A DNA stretch of 64,000 nucleotides from Phytoseiulus persimilis (Eukaryota > Arthropoda > Arachnida > Mesostigmata > Phytoseiidae). The stretch is taken from NCBI GenBank assembly GCA_037576195.1, contig CM075102.1:30500745-30564744 (forward strand), in the 5' to 3' direction. Below are positions 31,772 through 43,900 of this stretch, piece after piece; positions within the stretch are counted from its first letter, which is position 1; the number at the start of each line of letters is the position of its first letter. A model generated the notes under the pieces. It did no database searches and was not told the origin of the DNA. It saw only the letters and a list, made by a program, of their open reading frames with translations. Position numbers and translations under genes: made by a program.

Positions 31772-33848
31772 TCAGCCAATGGTGTGGATCCGCTGAGCAT
31801 TGAGATCGTTTGCAGCGATGTACTTGATGAGAGCTTTGATGCCTTCGAATATCTCTTCCGCCGCCGGCAAGATTTGACTCGGTGGCAGGACGAAGCCGTG
31901 TGTTCCAGTATCACGAAGTTCGGCAACGTATGCGTGGGTCACACCCTGGCTGTGAACCCAGTCGTTCGATAATCCTGAAGCCGCGTCTAGAACAGTGGAA
32001 AAGAACGATTCAGAACATCGAAATTCTCAGCCCCCCGTGAGGTCCATGAGAAAAATCGACTGGAGTACATATTAGGAGTAACTTACAGAGGATCTGCTTC
32101 GAAGACCCGATCTTGTAGGTCTGACCCGTCTTCCTGGAGATCGCGTCTCTGAAAGCACCTGCCGCTGCCATTTGTATCCTGTTTTCAGAACTGAGCGTCG
32201 AAGGTCCCGTTCCGAAGGGAAGCAGAAGGTATTGACCGTAGGCGTGCAAACTGACATACAGCGACAAACGATCTTTGATTGTATTGATGTAGTCTCTGAT
32301 GGCCATCGTTTCCTGCTCCGAAAATGCGCTCGTTCCGCGATAGGTCTCCGAGCACGGGTTTGCGCTGGCGCCCTCGCCGCCCCAATAGTAGTCGAAATTC
32401 CTGTTCGGATCGACTCCGGAACACCAGTAGAAGCCTTGGAAACGCACGCGATTCTTCCGCCAGAGACGATCCCCGTTCCATGTGTATTTGTATCCGTCGG
32501 CGTTGATCACCGGCACGAAATGGAACTCGTATTGGTCGAGCAGACTCTTGAGTTCCGGGTCCGTGTCTCCCTTGGATACGAAGTTGCTGATAATGTAAAG
32601 CAGAGAGGCGACGGAAATCCACTCACGAGCATGAGTCCCTGAATCGATGTAAATCGCGCGTTTCTGCCCCCCTCCTGTAGAAAGTACTAGACCCCTTATT
32701 GGATTGCCCTCGTAGGTACGGCCTAGCTCGATTGGTTTGACTAGATTGGGGTATTGATTCGCGAGAACATCGAGATACGAAGAAATTTCTTCGAAGCTGT
32801 GGTAGGTATCTAGCTTGAAGCTGTCGAGGTCTCTGTGTTGCAAAAATAAATCCGGATTCACAGTCTTCATCTCTTCATCCAACCAGCTCTTCAAATTGCC
32901 GGTGAGCACACTGTAGTTCAGAGCTTCGCGGTCGAATTCTTCCTCCAAGCTTTTCACGCTCTGAGGTGGGGCAATAAGAGTAACGTTTCTGTCCACCATC
33001 GGGTCCTCCCACAATGAGATATTCCGGTGGTAGTCACTTTCCAATGAAGCCAAGTATTGTTCCTGTTTCCTCGAATCGACCTTCACACGGTAGACTTTGT
33101 AACTGCAATGGAAATCGTCTGTGTTGAGGGAAAGGAGTGGGTTCGACGGTGAGCGCAAAACGTTCGAACGTCTCGCAAGCCAGGGGGGCTCTCTCGGCGA
33201 TCAGAGTTTGGTGGAGGTGTTTGCATCGCAAGGCAAAATATTGACTCACTTCTGGTAGGTCCTATGCTGCTGCTTCGCAGAGAGCAAGAGTTCCGGTGTG
33301 AATGGTTCGACCTCAGGAACGGCTCCGAATTGCCTCGAAGCACCTCGAACTGTGAACGACGTCGAACGCACGGCCAACTGCGCGGCGGGCTGTTCCTTCG
33401 ACTGCGGAGCGTCCTCCGCGATTGGTGGCTCAACCGCATTCGAGTATCGATTGGGAACGACGTCAAAGATCTGCGGCCGGATCTCCGCTTTGGGTTCGGT
33501 CGTTGGCAACTCACTCGTCTGGGTCGTCTTCTCTCGATGTTGTTGCTCGGTTTCATCGGCTGCTACACCTCCGACAGGAACCGGCGAACGCTTTTGCTGA
33601 GCTTGCTCCTTGGTCTTCATGAGCAAATCATGATCACTTGGCTTGTGAGCTGTCTCCCGACCCAATGTCCGAATCGCGGGTTGTGCGTCAGCGACGGGTT
33701 CCTCAAATCTCGTCTCATCGTCCACTACAGTGGCGAACTGAGCCTCGGTTAACGGCTTTGTCGTTGTCGACGTCTTTAGCGCAACGCTTGTCGCCTGGCT
33801 CACCACGAAGAGACCTAGCAAACTCACGGCGAGAACCCTGGTTCTCAT
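31772..33848 (-). CDS. Secreted M14 zinc carboxypeptidase with propeptide
   Basis: Three minus-strand exons, 33848-33250, 33102-32087 and 31986-31772, join in phase to give 609 residues. A signal peptide ([19 protein letters not shown]) is followed by about 175 residues of low-complexity Thr/Pro/Gln/Glu-rich sequence. Next come an M14 activation propeptide (YKVYRVKV, about 201-300) and the peptidase domain (about 300-600). Zinc ligands are His357 and Glu360 in THAREW and His486 in SLHAYGQ. The catalytic Glu561 lies in AELRDTG, and NRNFD supplies the substrate-binding Arg. All family catalytic residues are present and correctly spaced. Residue 546, equivalent to the specificity position 255 of carboxypeptidase A/B, is Asn, which is neither the A-type Ile nor the B-type Asp. 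The enzyme should trim C-terminal residues of peptides outside the cell, most likely in digestion. The long N-terminal extension is unusual. Confidence 0.92.
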
Positions 33849-35022
33849 TTTGCCACCGAACGAGTTGGACTTCTGTCGCCGCCGAATATGTAGCTCCGTA
33901 TTTAAACTTTCCTTCTCCCCTCCTCGACGGGGCGTTGACCCGATTCAGGCCAAAAGCAAGGACATTATATTGGCCCACCTGGATCTGGGCCGATATTTCG
34001 CGACAACCCGATCACCTATTTTATCAATTATACGCTACAGCTATATTCCAGAAGATGGACGGATGCATTCACTTGCGGGCTCAATCATAATGTGATAACA
34101 GGGAAGTACGGATACCGTGTCTGCTGCGAGTTGCCAGACAGAGGGGAGCTTTGTTTTCGTAAGCTACTTTGCACTGCGATCCAAGGTCCAGCTAGAGTCT
34201 ACACTTTAGAAGAAGCGTTCCCTTTGCCTGGACATCGGACCAACAGGAAATTTCTGGAAGATTTCCGCGCCGTTATCCGACTATCTTCTGAAGTTCGGAA
34301 CGGTCAACCGGTTGTACCGATGGGGAATCGGAATTGCAAGTTCATCGACCCCACGTTATGACGATCCGACGCTTGGCAGAGCCTTCACTGCTCTGGAGGC
34401 TTCCAGCGCCCAGAAATACTGCGGAAGGAACGCTCAAGCCTGGATGCATGTTGACTAAATTATGTCACACCGTAACCAGGTAACCCGAAATGATAGTTAG
34501 GAAGCTATCATGTTCTCAGCCTGCGGCTTGCTTATGAGACCAAGCGACTATCTGGCTGTGATAGAGTTCTTCGGGCGAGCCCCGTGCAAGGTTTCTCTCT
34601 TGGAATGTTTGCCTGGTTGTCTCGCAATAAAAATCCGGCTCCCTATTCAGAGGCCGCATTTCTTCTCGGTTCTTGGAGCTCTCGATTGTCGCTCAAGAGG
34701 AAAGGAGAATCACGCACAAAATCGGTATGGAGCTCCATTGCTTCGTTGGTCGACACCGGTCTGTTCACCAGGATGAATCTCCAAGGCCAGTAATGGCTTC
34801 GGGTGTTGGAGCTATCGGAACGTTCGTCGCGGTTCGTCTCTCCTTTCTAGGTCGTTTCGAAACCTCTGTACACTGCTGCCAACTGTTCGTTGCTCGACTC
34901 TCGGAATGATAATCGAGCAACTCACTGTAACTGTGTGCTGGCAGAGAAAACACAGGCTCGTTCCTTCCCCTTGAGCTCGTCGTCTGATCGAAGTGGACGT
35001 TGATGGTTACCGAATGTGACCA
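33849..35022. other. Intergenic stretch between carboxypeptidase and ARM-like gene
   Basis: A TTTAAATA element on the minus strand near 33,898-33,905, about 50 bases before the carboxypeptidase ATG, may serve as its TATA-like box. The rest contains short open frames without motifs. No supported gene is seen. Confidence 0.45.
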
Positions 35023-36471
35023 ATGTTTTCGAACGCGTTACGTTGTTCCACGGGCCATATTAGTGGTACCGCGTTCAGTGTGAGAACGAAAACTGCTCCG
35101 GCAGCTGCCATGGATTGGAACTCGGGATGCCCGCCTCAACGACATGATGCAAAGCAGGTCGCCGTTTCGTTTGAGCCGTCCGCACGCGTGGCCAGCATCA
35201 GAAGTGCCCAACTCGACCAGCTTGCCCAGGACATTCGCGATCGAGGCGACCAACACGCGATTCTAGGAGCTGTGCTGCCCGAGCTCCAGAAGTACGTTCG
35301 CGGTGATCCTCATCGCCGCTGTCAACTCCAACAATGCGGTTTCGTACCCACGCTGATGTCGTGCGTGCGCACTGCTCCTACAGCGGAGCTCCGCAGGATT
35401 GTCCTGATTCTCCTCAGAGAAACAATCGTGGATCTGACTGTCTTCCCAGACGACATCGAAGACAATCATTTCGCCGATCTCACGATTTCTCTGAACGAAG
35501 TCCAGGAGAGCGTAGTCGAATGCCTGGAGATTCTCCGAGAACTTTCGCGTTTTCCTCACGGTCAACGTGCTGTGATCTCGAACGACATCCACATCATGCT
35601 CGCTCGGATAATTTCCACACTACACTATCAGGAGGTGCTCATCCCAGCTATCGAAGTTCTAGTGAACGTCAGTGTGGAGAAGTTCCGCTGTCGAACGGTT
35701 CTGAGCGCGGGAATCTTTAACGCGTTCAAGAAGGCCGCAGGGAACTGTTTACTGCTTCACCATCAAAAAAGAGAATTCCAGGTCGCTCAGGCCAACAGCG
35801 AAGTTTTTAGATTAATGATAAAATTCCAAATGATGAGTGACGAACGAGACCAGCAGGACATCCTCCGTTTGATGATACAGGAATGCGAGCATTATTGCAG
35901 TGAAGTGCTGTCAGAGTGGACTGGTGTGATGATCCAGTGGTCGCGATTTATGGAACTATGCACCAAAGATGATGATGTGATTTGCGAAGCAATTCGTCTG
36001 GGATTCATTGAGAACTCGCAAGTTATCATACGCTACGGAGAAATTAACTCGCTCGGAACTCTTATACAGGCTCTAACCAACGTCAGCGCCAAGCTCAACG
36101 CAAGCTACAATCTCGAAATCATCAACGTGGGTCTGATCGAAACTCTCTTGGAACGCTTTCCGATCAATGAGCTCCGACGAGTACTCGTCATGGATCCCTA
36201 CCAGGGTCACAATTATTTGGACAGGAGAACAGTTGTGAATATATTTTGCCTCATAAGCAACGTCCTCACCACGCTGCCGAAACGTTTCGAAAAATCCAAA
36301 TGCAGAAAGAACATCGTTGAGTTCCTACTGGAACGAGACATCATGCAGTTGTTGAGATTGTTCAGATCTCCTATGAACTCACGAACCGTTCTCGAAGATA
36401 TAACGCTGAAACTGAGAAATTTAGCTCGCGGCTGGTGTGCCGAATCATCGAGCAGTGATGAGAACGAATAG
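35023..36471 (+). CDS. Single-exon armadillo/HEAT-like protein of unknown function
   Basis: An uninterrupted frame of 482 residues ends in TAG. It is rich in Leu and Ile and predicted helical throughout. Repeating segments of about 40 residues (such as LMSCVRTAPTAELRRIVLIL, VVECLEILRELSRF and AIEVLVNVS) recall armadillo or HEAT folds. The tail is acidic and serine-rich (SSSSDENE). An internal ATG at 35110, in excellent context (GCCATGG), could be the true start of a 453-residue protein. The extra N-terminal 29 residues lack acidic residues and carry Arg and Lys, so they might be a mitochondrial presequence if used. There is no catalytic motif, signal peptide or membrane helix, and I do not recognise the family. 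All other well-supported genes here have introns, so this may be a retrocopy, although no 3' A-tail is visible. Confidence 0.8.
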   Translation: MFSNALRCSTGHISGTAFSVRTKTAPAAAMDWNSGCPPQRHDAKQVAVSFEPSARVASIRSAQLDQLAQDIRDRGDQHAILGAVLPELQKYVRGDPHRRCQLQQCGFVPTLMSCVRTAPTAELRRIVLILLRETIVDLTVFPDDIEDNHFADLTISLNEVQESVVECLEILRELSRFPHGQRAVISNDIHIMLARIISTLHYQEVLIPAIEVLVNVSVEKFRCRTVLSAGIFNAFKKAAGNCLLLHHQKREFQVAQANSEVFRLMIKFQMMSDERDQQDILRLMIQECEHYCSEVLSEWTGVMIQWSRFMELCTKDDDVICEAIRLGFIENSQVIIRYGEINSLGTLIQALTNVSAKLNASYNLEIINVGLIETLLERFPINELRRVLVMDPYQGHNYLDRRTVVNIFCLISNVLTTLPKRFEKSKCRKNIVEFLLERDIMQLLRLFRSPMNSRTVLEDITLKLRNLARGWCAESSSSDENE

Positions 36472-37881
36472 TTAGTCAGTCACTACGTTTCCCGAAGCAA
36501 TATGATGCGGCGAGCATGAACCGTTAACACTCACTCAATACAAGATTCTCGAGAAGTTTTAGAAATAATGCGAGTTCGAGCGGTCGTCGAGCATACCTAC
36601 ATCAGCTCGGCTCCGTTCGACTCCTCAAGAGTCCGCCGGAAATATTGGTCGATCTTACGAGCTTTCAAAGGGTTTTTCAAATTTCAGTCCACCCAAAGGA
36701 GTTCCTTAACACATTCAAGCCAATTGCAAACTCGTAACGCCAAAAATGAAAAGAATGGGAACTGACGGTTTCAAGAGCCTATCATGTTAGATCGAAGGTT
36801 GTAATTATCTATATGTGCTGTCGTTATACGTTATGGCTACTGCTGGAACTACCTTTGTCATATTCCACTTACAGAGGTCGAGCATCAGCCGAGAACTTTT
36901 CCGCACTCCAAGAGCATAAGCATATTTATATCAGCATGCGACCTCATTTCATAGCGCCTCGGAAGGAGCACAGACTCCTTGGAAAAAAGAGGCCAATTTC
37001 ACACTCGCTAGTGGTATCAGCGGGTCAAGATCGGGAACGTTCCCTCCGCATATTCCTGATCGACTTTTTTACATATCCTCCCAAAGCTTAGTAGACGACC
37101 GATTATTTTCGGTCAATATCGTCTGTGTCTCTGTCGTGTTACTCACCGATCACCGTTCGACAGCCTGGTGCTGTTCAACTTTTGAAAGTGAAGGCGGAGT
37201 ATTATCTTTCAATTGTCAACATGCAGGGAGAATACGGTGCGCTCAGGACTGTACGCTGGCCTTCTCAATGCTCATACGAAACACAGCGCACACTTTTTGA
37301 CGTTAAACTATCGAGAAGAGTAATATTTTTTTAACAGCGCCGCCACTTTTATTATTTGATACTACTAGTAGCTACAACGAACGGTGCAAGGAACTCGACA
37401 AGAACACAACTAGTAAGCATTGAATAAAGCCGAAAACTCAATTCTATACGACTATTTGTTCTTGTTGAAACTGACTCGCTCGGCTGTCTCAAATCCAGGA
37501 CTGGGCTGAGGGGTAAGGACCCTGTATCACTGGGATTTCATGAGACATCGGTAGTGGAAGCGCAATAAGACGTGGGATTGTGACAGAGGCGAACCAGTCT
37601 CAAGTTGAGATAGAGTAAGAGAGTACCTTGGAAACTTCACAAAGTGGAATTAGCAGAAGGAAGGTACGGGATTACTCACATTGGAACTGTCAACTAGGTT
37701 TCCGAGCGGGGAGTTTCAAGACTTCCCGCGCTCCCCGAGGAGCAGGCAACGGCAGACGACGCAGTGTTGTCAATTCCTTTTGTACACAACGAGCATTTCG
37801 CTTTGTCATATAGGTCCGAGTGTTGGCACGGTGTTTCCAACCGGTATTTTTCGGACACACATATAGTAGAAGTAATACATC
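36472..37881. other. Intergenic stretch, ARM-like gene to PSMB2
   Basis: There is no supported gene here. An AATAAA at 37,423-37,428 on the plus strand could end a long 3' untranslated region of the upstream ARM-like gene, nearly 1 kb past its stop. Short frames on both strands lack motifs. The last few hundred bases should hold the PSMB2 promoter; no TATA box is obvious. Confidence 0.4.
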
Positions 37882-38692
37882 ATGGAGTGTCTGATCGGCG
37901 TGAAGTGCAAAGACTTCGTCATCCTAGCTGCCGATGCATCCGTGGCTCGTTCCATCATGGTTTTGAAACAAGACGAGCAGAAGATCACCAAGCTCAGTGA
38001 TTCTCTTGCTATGGCTGTAGCAGGAGAAAGTGGTGATACTGCACAATTTGCCGACTACATCGCGAAAAACATTCAGCTGTACAAAATGCGAAACGGCTAT
38101 GAGCTCTGTCCGAAAGCGGCTGCAACCTTCACGCGGAAAAACTTAGCAGACTCCCTCCGCAGCCGGAACGCGTACAGGGTAGGCGAAAACTCATGCCATT
38201 CGAGCACCAGGAGGGAGCTCTCACTGTTCCTGAATGAACTTCCCGGAACGATATGAGTATATATGAGGATGTTGACCTTCGATCCTTTATTTGAAGTGTG
38301 ACCTGTTATTGGCTGGCTTCGACCACCATAGCAACGAGCCCGAACTCTTCTTCATCGATTATTTGGGCAGTATCGCTGAGGTTCCGTTCGCTGCTCATGG
38401 GTACGGAGGCATATTCTCGATGGGAGTCATGGACTCATTCTACAGGTGAGCAATCCTCAGCAAAAGTACCACAGGGAGACATTTGAACGTCTCGAGAAGG
38501 AGTTACTGTGAGGTTTACCGAACGCCGCTGTGATTTTCTAGGCCCGACATGACACTCGAGGAGGCCCGGGAACTCATCGGAGCATGCGCCAGAGAAATTC
38601 GCAAACGGTTTCTGGTCAGTATGCCCTCTTTCAAGTGCATAGTGATCGACAAGAACGGAACCAGGGATCTGGAGGATGTGAAGGGTCAATAA
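37882..38692 (+). CDS. PSMB2: Proteasome subunit beta type-2 (beta-4)
   Basis: Three exons, 37882-38178, 38297-38445 and 38542-38692, join in phase to give 198 residues (human PSMB2 has 201). The alignment is clear throughout: MECLIGVKCKDFVILAAD, the AGESGDTAQFADYI block, KNIQLYKMRNGYEL, ARKNLADSLRSR-type sequence, LLLAGFD, AAHGYGGIF and the C-terminal IVIDKNGTRDLED. As in other beta-4 subunits there is no propeptide and no N-terminal catalytic threonine, so it is a structural, non-proteolytic member of the 20S core's beta ring. The gene is expected to be constitutively expressed. The stop codon lies inside an AATAAA poly(A) signal. Confidence 0.95.
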
Positions 38693-38693
38693 A
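38688..38693 (+). terminator. AATAAA poly(A) signal overlapping the PSMB2 stop codon
   Basis: The last bases of the PSMB2 reading frame (CAA TAA A) themselves spell AATAAA. No other canonical signal is seen within the next few hundred bases. If it is used, the 3' untranslated region is only about 10-30 bases. Confidence 0.5.
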
Positions 38694-40950
38694 TGGAGCG
38701 TTTATTACAACGAAACTATTTTACTGTCAAGTGTGACGATTTCTTTTCACGGGAGATTCCCGAGACCGGGTGAATTCTCGGAGCTCCGTAAGAGGTTGCT
38801 GGTCCGATCTGAGTCTCGAGAAATCACAAGCAGTTTGATAGCTGATGGAATCAGAACAAATATATTCTTAATCAGTACTCTATGTGTTTCCCTGTACTCG
38901 GTGAGTGTTTATTCGCCTCAAGGTCCATAATATAGCTTTACAATAATAGTCGTCGTTTCCTCATTCTGATTTTTTTCGATTCATCTTCTATCATAATAAT
39001 ATCGTCTTTCTCAAATCTATACGAGTCTCAATCTCTCCGAGGCATCACCAAGACTCGTCAACGAATGAAACAATGCCGAACCTCCTTTCCTCCTCGTTAA
39101 TATTATTTTCTGTTTCCAACAACAATTTTTCATCTGCTCAAACTTCGCTTTTCATACGTCGCTCTGCTTCCGTTGACCAAATCTCTCTCTTCTACAGAGC
39201 GTCGTTGCGAATTCTCCGATCGTGCTTTCGTACTCAATATGACTGAGCGAGAGAGAACTGAGCACACCTTCCGACTGCATGCTATAGGAAATACGAAACA
39301 CAAGAAAAATTTACCCCTTTTTTGTTGAGTTTTCCGCACTCACACGAGTGTTCATCTCCAGAGATTGCGGCTTCAGAGATTGATATATGGTGAGGCACTC
39401 CGTCTCTTAGTTAACGTCTTATTGACTATGCTTTTGCTTACTGTCAGATATTTAGGAAGAGGTACTCGTAAGGTTCGTAAGTGTTTCTCCTACACTTGCA
39501 AACTGATCGTCAGCCACCGAGCGGAAGTATGGTGATGTCTAATACTGTTTTTCCCTTCAGCCATTTTTGTTTCGAAACGCTTGCCACGATTGGAAGTATT
39601 TGCGTTCCTCTGCCGGCGAAGCAAAGTTATTGCACCGAGAAGCCCATTCCTGACTCTTAACGACCGGGTTTAAAATTGGTTCCGACGGCGGCTGGCGACA
39701 GTATTTGGGAATATCACAAAAGAAACAAATCAGCTGGGAATCACAAGGGATTCCCTATATGGACGACGTACCTTCGGGAGTGCTTGAAAGCAAGTCTCAG
39801 CAATAGATCGCTCGAACGAAATCACCATTATTTGCCACCACGAACCAAACCCGCGTGTAAATATTGATCTGACTCCGACACAGACCCCAAAGGCGCGTCG
39901 AAGACGCCTCGGAGACGTGGTCATAAAACAAGCTCGAAGGTAGCATTGATGATTCTTATAGGAGCCGAAAAATTTGTCTCGGGTCCAGAAGTGAAGCGTT
40001 CCGATGACCTGCGGAGATACCACAATGTGCTCCGGAAAGCACGTCGTCCGTAAATCTACAGGGGGCCCACTTGAACGTTTTGTTTAAAATCGCTAAACAA
40101 AGTAAATGAGTGCTTCCGCTGAATAAAATAATCCAAGGCTGCAGCGCGTTTCTTCGGGGACGCTGGTTCGAATCGAACTGACAGAAGTGACATTGGCAAT
40201 TGAATCTGCCTCGACGCTGTGCGATATCGATCTGACTGATAGTCACCGGGTCGGGATAAGGTTCCGCAACTCCGTTCCTCGAAGGAGCTACCAACGGGGG
40301 GGGAGGTGAAGACAAATGAAATTGAAATGACCGTTCTGCGACATCGTATTCCTAAATTGGCGGGACATTGAGTCGGTCTCCAGCAACGGAATTCTGCCGC
40401 CCCTCGGGAACGCAGTAGAATTTTGAGATGTTGGGAAGTGAAAAATATATCATCTTGTGGAAGGTCAGTTCTATGACTGATTGACCGCGAAATGGAAATT
40501 CCGATGTTTCATTAGACAGACCGAGCAATGCCCGACTTTTTTTTTCCGAACTACGACATCAACGTCGAGGCAAAGTGTCATCAATCCGAGCTGGATTAGG
40601 CAAGTTCAGTATTTACAGATCTGGGCGAGGGCTGTCGTTCGGAAGCTGTTCGCTTCCGTAATCGAATCATCTGCTCTAAAGTCAGGTTGGGGTGGGCCGT
40701 ACGGCGTCCACTCGACGGCGTACGGTAAAAGCGTACAGGCAAAGTAGTGGATAAGTCGAACAATTGCAGCGCTGACAGCAATGACCGTTTCCTGAAATAG
40801 AACCAGTTCCGGTATTGTCGATTGGAGCGAATCGCCGAGGGTTCCACAAAGTTCACACTGATTCCAGGCAGGATTCGGAGGGCAGGAAGTCGAACACACC
40901 TTCTACGCCTTTCCAGTTTTCATCTCGATCTTGGAGCGTGCGCTGGAGAT
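38693..40950. other. Intergenic stretch between PSMB2 and the RUSC-like gene
   Basis: The two flanking genes converge here. Minus-strand frames at 39,956-40,315 (about 119 codons) and 40,606-40,899 are open and contain hydrophobic stretches. They lack ATG starts and shared splice phases, and may be 3' untranslated sequence of the RUSC-like transcript. No SH3 coding exon was found when this region was read on the minus strand. A G run lies at about 40,296-40,302. Confidence 0.4.
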
Positions 40951-43900
40951 TCATTTGGTTCGCCCGTTCCCCTTCGTTGTCATGCCCCTTATCGGGATCA
41001 AACTCTTCCTGACCAACACAACGCTGTTTGGATCCCTCTCGCTGCTTGCTGTGGCTCTCATTGTAGACGCAGATGATGCTACACTGGATGTTCCGGACTG
41101 ACAACTTTTCTTCACCGGACTTCCCACGTTGCTTCCCCGATGAGGGCTGCAACGAATAGACGTCAGAATCAGCCACGTCAACTCCAGCATTTGATGGGAT
41201 CGACAGCGACTTCAACGGAATGCTTGAAAAAATACGATATCGATGCTCGAAGCCAGTTCCGAATTCCTACCTGCTGTTAGCCTTCTGAGCGGGGGAGTGT
41301 CGGGCGGCCGGCTGAGAGTGACGGTTGCTCCTGAGGTTGTCAGCCTGGTTCACCCGAATATTTCCACTGACCGCGACCGACGTACCTGCGGGCCTGTTTG
41401 GCAAAGCACCACTCATCTTCTCCCACTGGTTTCGCAGTTGTCGGAACTTGTGGGTATCTTTTTTCGGTGGCTCGGGTTCCTTTTTCAAGGCCGCAGGATA
41501 GGACAGCGGCCGAGCACGTCCCTGGAGACAAATTTCGGTCTTGGTTCGACGCATAACGCTGTCAACTTTCGAGGGACGAGTCGCCGCCGTGGCCATCGCA
41601 GGCGAGCCAGTCGGAAGTGTCACGTTCTTCGATTTAGGAGGAGAACGGGGGAAACCGAGAGGGGTGCAAGGTTGGGATCGCAGTCTTCCCGTTGAAACGC
41701 TACGTATCTCCTACAGAGCAAGCAAGACATGCACAACATGGCGTTAGCGAGACGAAACGGAACAGGCGCGATAAATTCTTTCCAGAAACTAGAAAAGTCA
41801 GGATCAGGCGCGTCTCCGGATAACAGCGCAGCTCGGCTCACTGAGCGCGCGTTACACAGATATGTATTCATGATGGATGGCATACTGATGAATCGAATTC
41901 GAGGACAGGCATTCAACACAGAGCAAACGTCAAGGCATCCGGATGTATCGAGCGGGAGCTTCACATCGAGAAAACCTCCTATATCACTGTCCGGAACATG
42001 GAGTTTCGGGGGATCGAATCGAACACACATGCTCGGAAACTGTCAACGCTCCATTCCACGAAACATTCATTCTCTGCTCACCTTTACTCCTTGCTGATGG
42101 GGTCTGAGCTTCGCGGCCATGTTCAGGTTGAAGGCGAATGGCAATTCGCTGAGCACACGCAGATTTGATACAAGCTCTTCTTGCAGGAAGAAGAACGAAT
42201 AGTGCGATAAGAGCACTAGGAATGCAGCGTTTTGGTAGTGTTTCTGCTGGACACTTGCAGTGGCCAGGAGGAGGGTGATCCACGAATCGAGGCAGCCCAA
42301 ATTGATCAGGCCCAGAACGAAGCACCGGAACTTCGCGCTCTCGTCCAACACTCCGTTCACCGAATGGATGTAATCCAACAGCTCGCGGACTTCTTTGCGA
42401 CCTTCTTTTGTCTGGACCATCGACTCGACGAGATGCCATTTCGAGTTCGGTAAAGGTCCGAACAAACCTCGCACGTGAGGAAGGAGTCCGTCTTCCAGCA
42501 GCCGTTCGACCGCTGGGAGCAGACTCGACACAACTTCTCGACCGGCTTGGCTCTCGTCTGACAACAGTTGCATCTTTTCGTCACGATCCTTGTCTTTTCC
42601 GTAAGCGTCGACAATCTGTCGGATCGAGTTGTAGATGATCTCGAGCAGGTGACGCTTGGCGTTGACGACTTCGTGTTGCGAGTGCGTGAGGGGCGAAATG
42701 AAACCAGATGGAGAAAGCCCTTGAGGAGTGTGCTCCCTGAAGGGTAGGTTTCGCGAACCGCCGCTTGCAACGCTGCCAGGAGTTATGCACTCCTGAAGGT
42801 TCAGAGCGAAATTCCTGCAACCGCATGTAGCCGGTGTGCGATGGTCTCCAGTGAGGATCTTGCACAGGTTGTCGCTGAAGCTCACAGCTTTCTTGGCTCC
42901 ACGGCAATAGCAAGTTCCACTCGAACTGAAACAAAACACGAGACGTTAGTTCCCGTCGCCTCCCAACGAAATAGGGTTGAGAATCTTGTTTCGACCAAAT
43001 TCCCCCGAGTCCAGACCACTTACTTCGAGTTGGATTGTTCCGTGTGGTGCGGTGACGCCACCGCGTTGAGGTCAAGTCCGGTGGGAACAAGACCGGTGAG
43101 ACTCGGGAAATTGAGGAGGGAATGTCTTCGCTGTGAAGAACCGTCGCGCTCGTCGATATGAACCCCGGCGCCGCCGCTGATATACACCTCCTCATAGCCA
43201 CCAGTGCCCGCGGTCGCAATTTGGTCTATTCGGAGCGGCCTTGGTTGTCGAGCAGCGCCCTTCTCTCTCATTCGAACCGGATGAGTCTCTCCGCGGATTT
43301 GCTTGACCATCATCTTGATGTCGTCGGGCAGGAGAAGACTCAGGGATTCCCAGTCCTTTATGCGGTCGACACCGTTGCGCAGCATCGCCTCACAGTCGGT
43401 GTAGGATTTCGGTCTGCATTTGGGCCCGCTGCTCTGCGCACGACGTCGCGAAGGCGTGCCCACCGCGGCGGCGACATTCTTGTGTTGTGGCTCCTTAATC
43501 TGGGGGAAATCGAATCATTCGTGAATTCCGTTCGCGCTCATCCTGCTGCGATCGAACGTTGGGGAGCGATCTCGGACAAATCGAGGAACACTAGACAGCA
43601 CGGGTTGCCACCGGGATACTCACCGGTGGTGTTTGACTCGTAGGTATCTTCTTGGCGACCCCAATTTCAGTTGGCTGCAGGACAACTGCATGGCCCGGCT
43701 TGATGTCCTTGAGGAAGGACAGATCAGGCAGGGAATAATTAGGATAGCAAACGTATATGCTCTTCTTTATGGGGGTGCTCTGTGGATCCAGCAGCTGTTC
43801 AGGGGTTACGACGTGACAATCGGGTTCTTCGGCACGCTTTCCATTGGGATTAGGGGAGAGGGGTCCTGTCTGGATGGCCACCGTCCTGACCTGGGTTGAA

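Noticed and set aside
40150-40170. GGTTCGAATC-like B-box resembling a tRNA gene
   Set aside because: No matching A-box or cloverleaf could be drawn around it.
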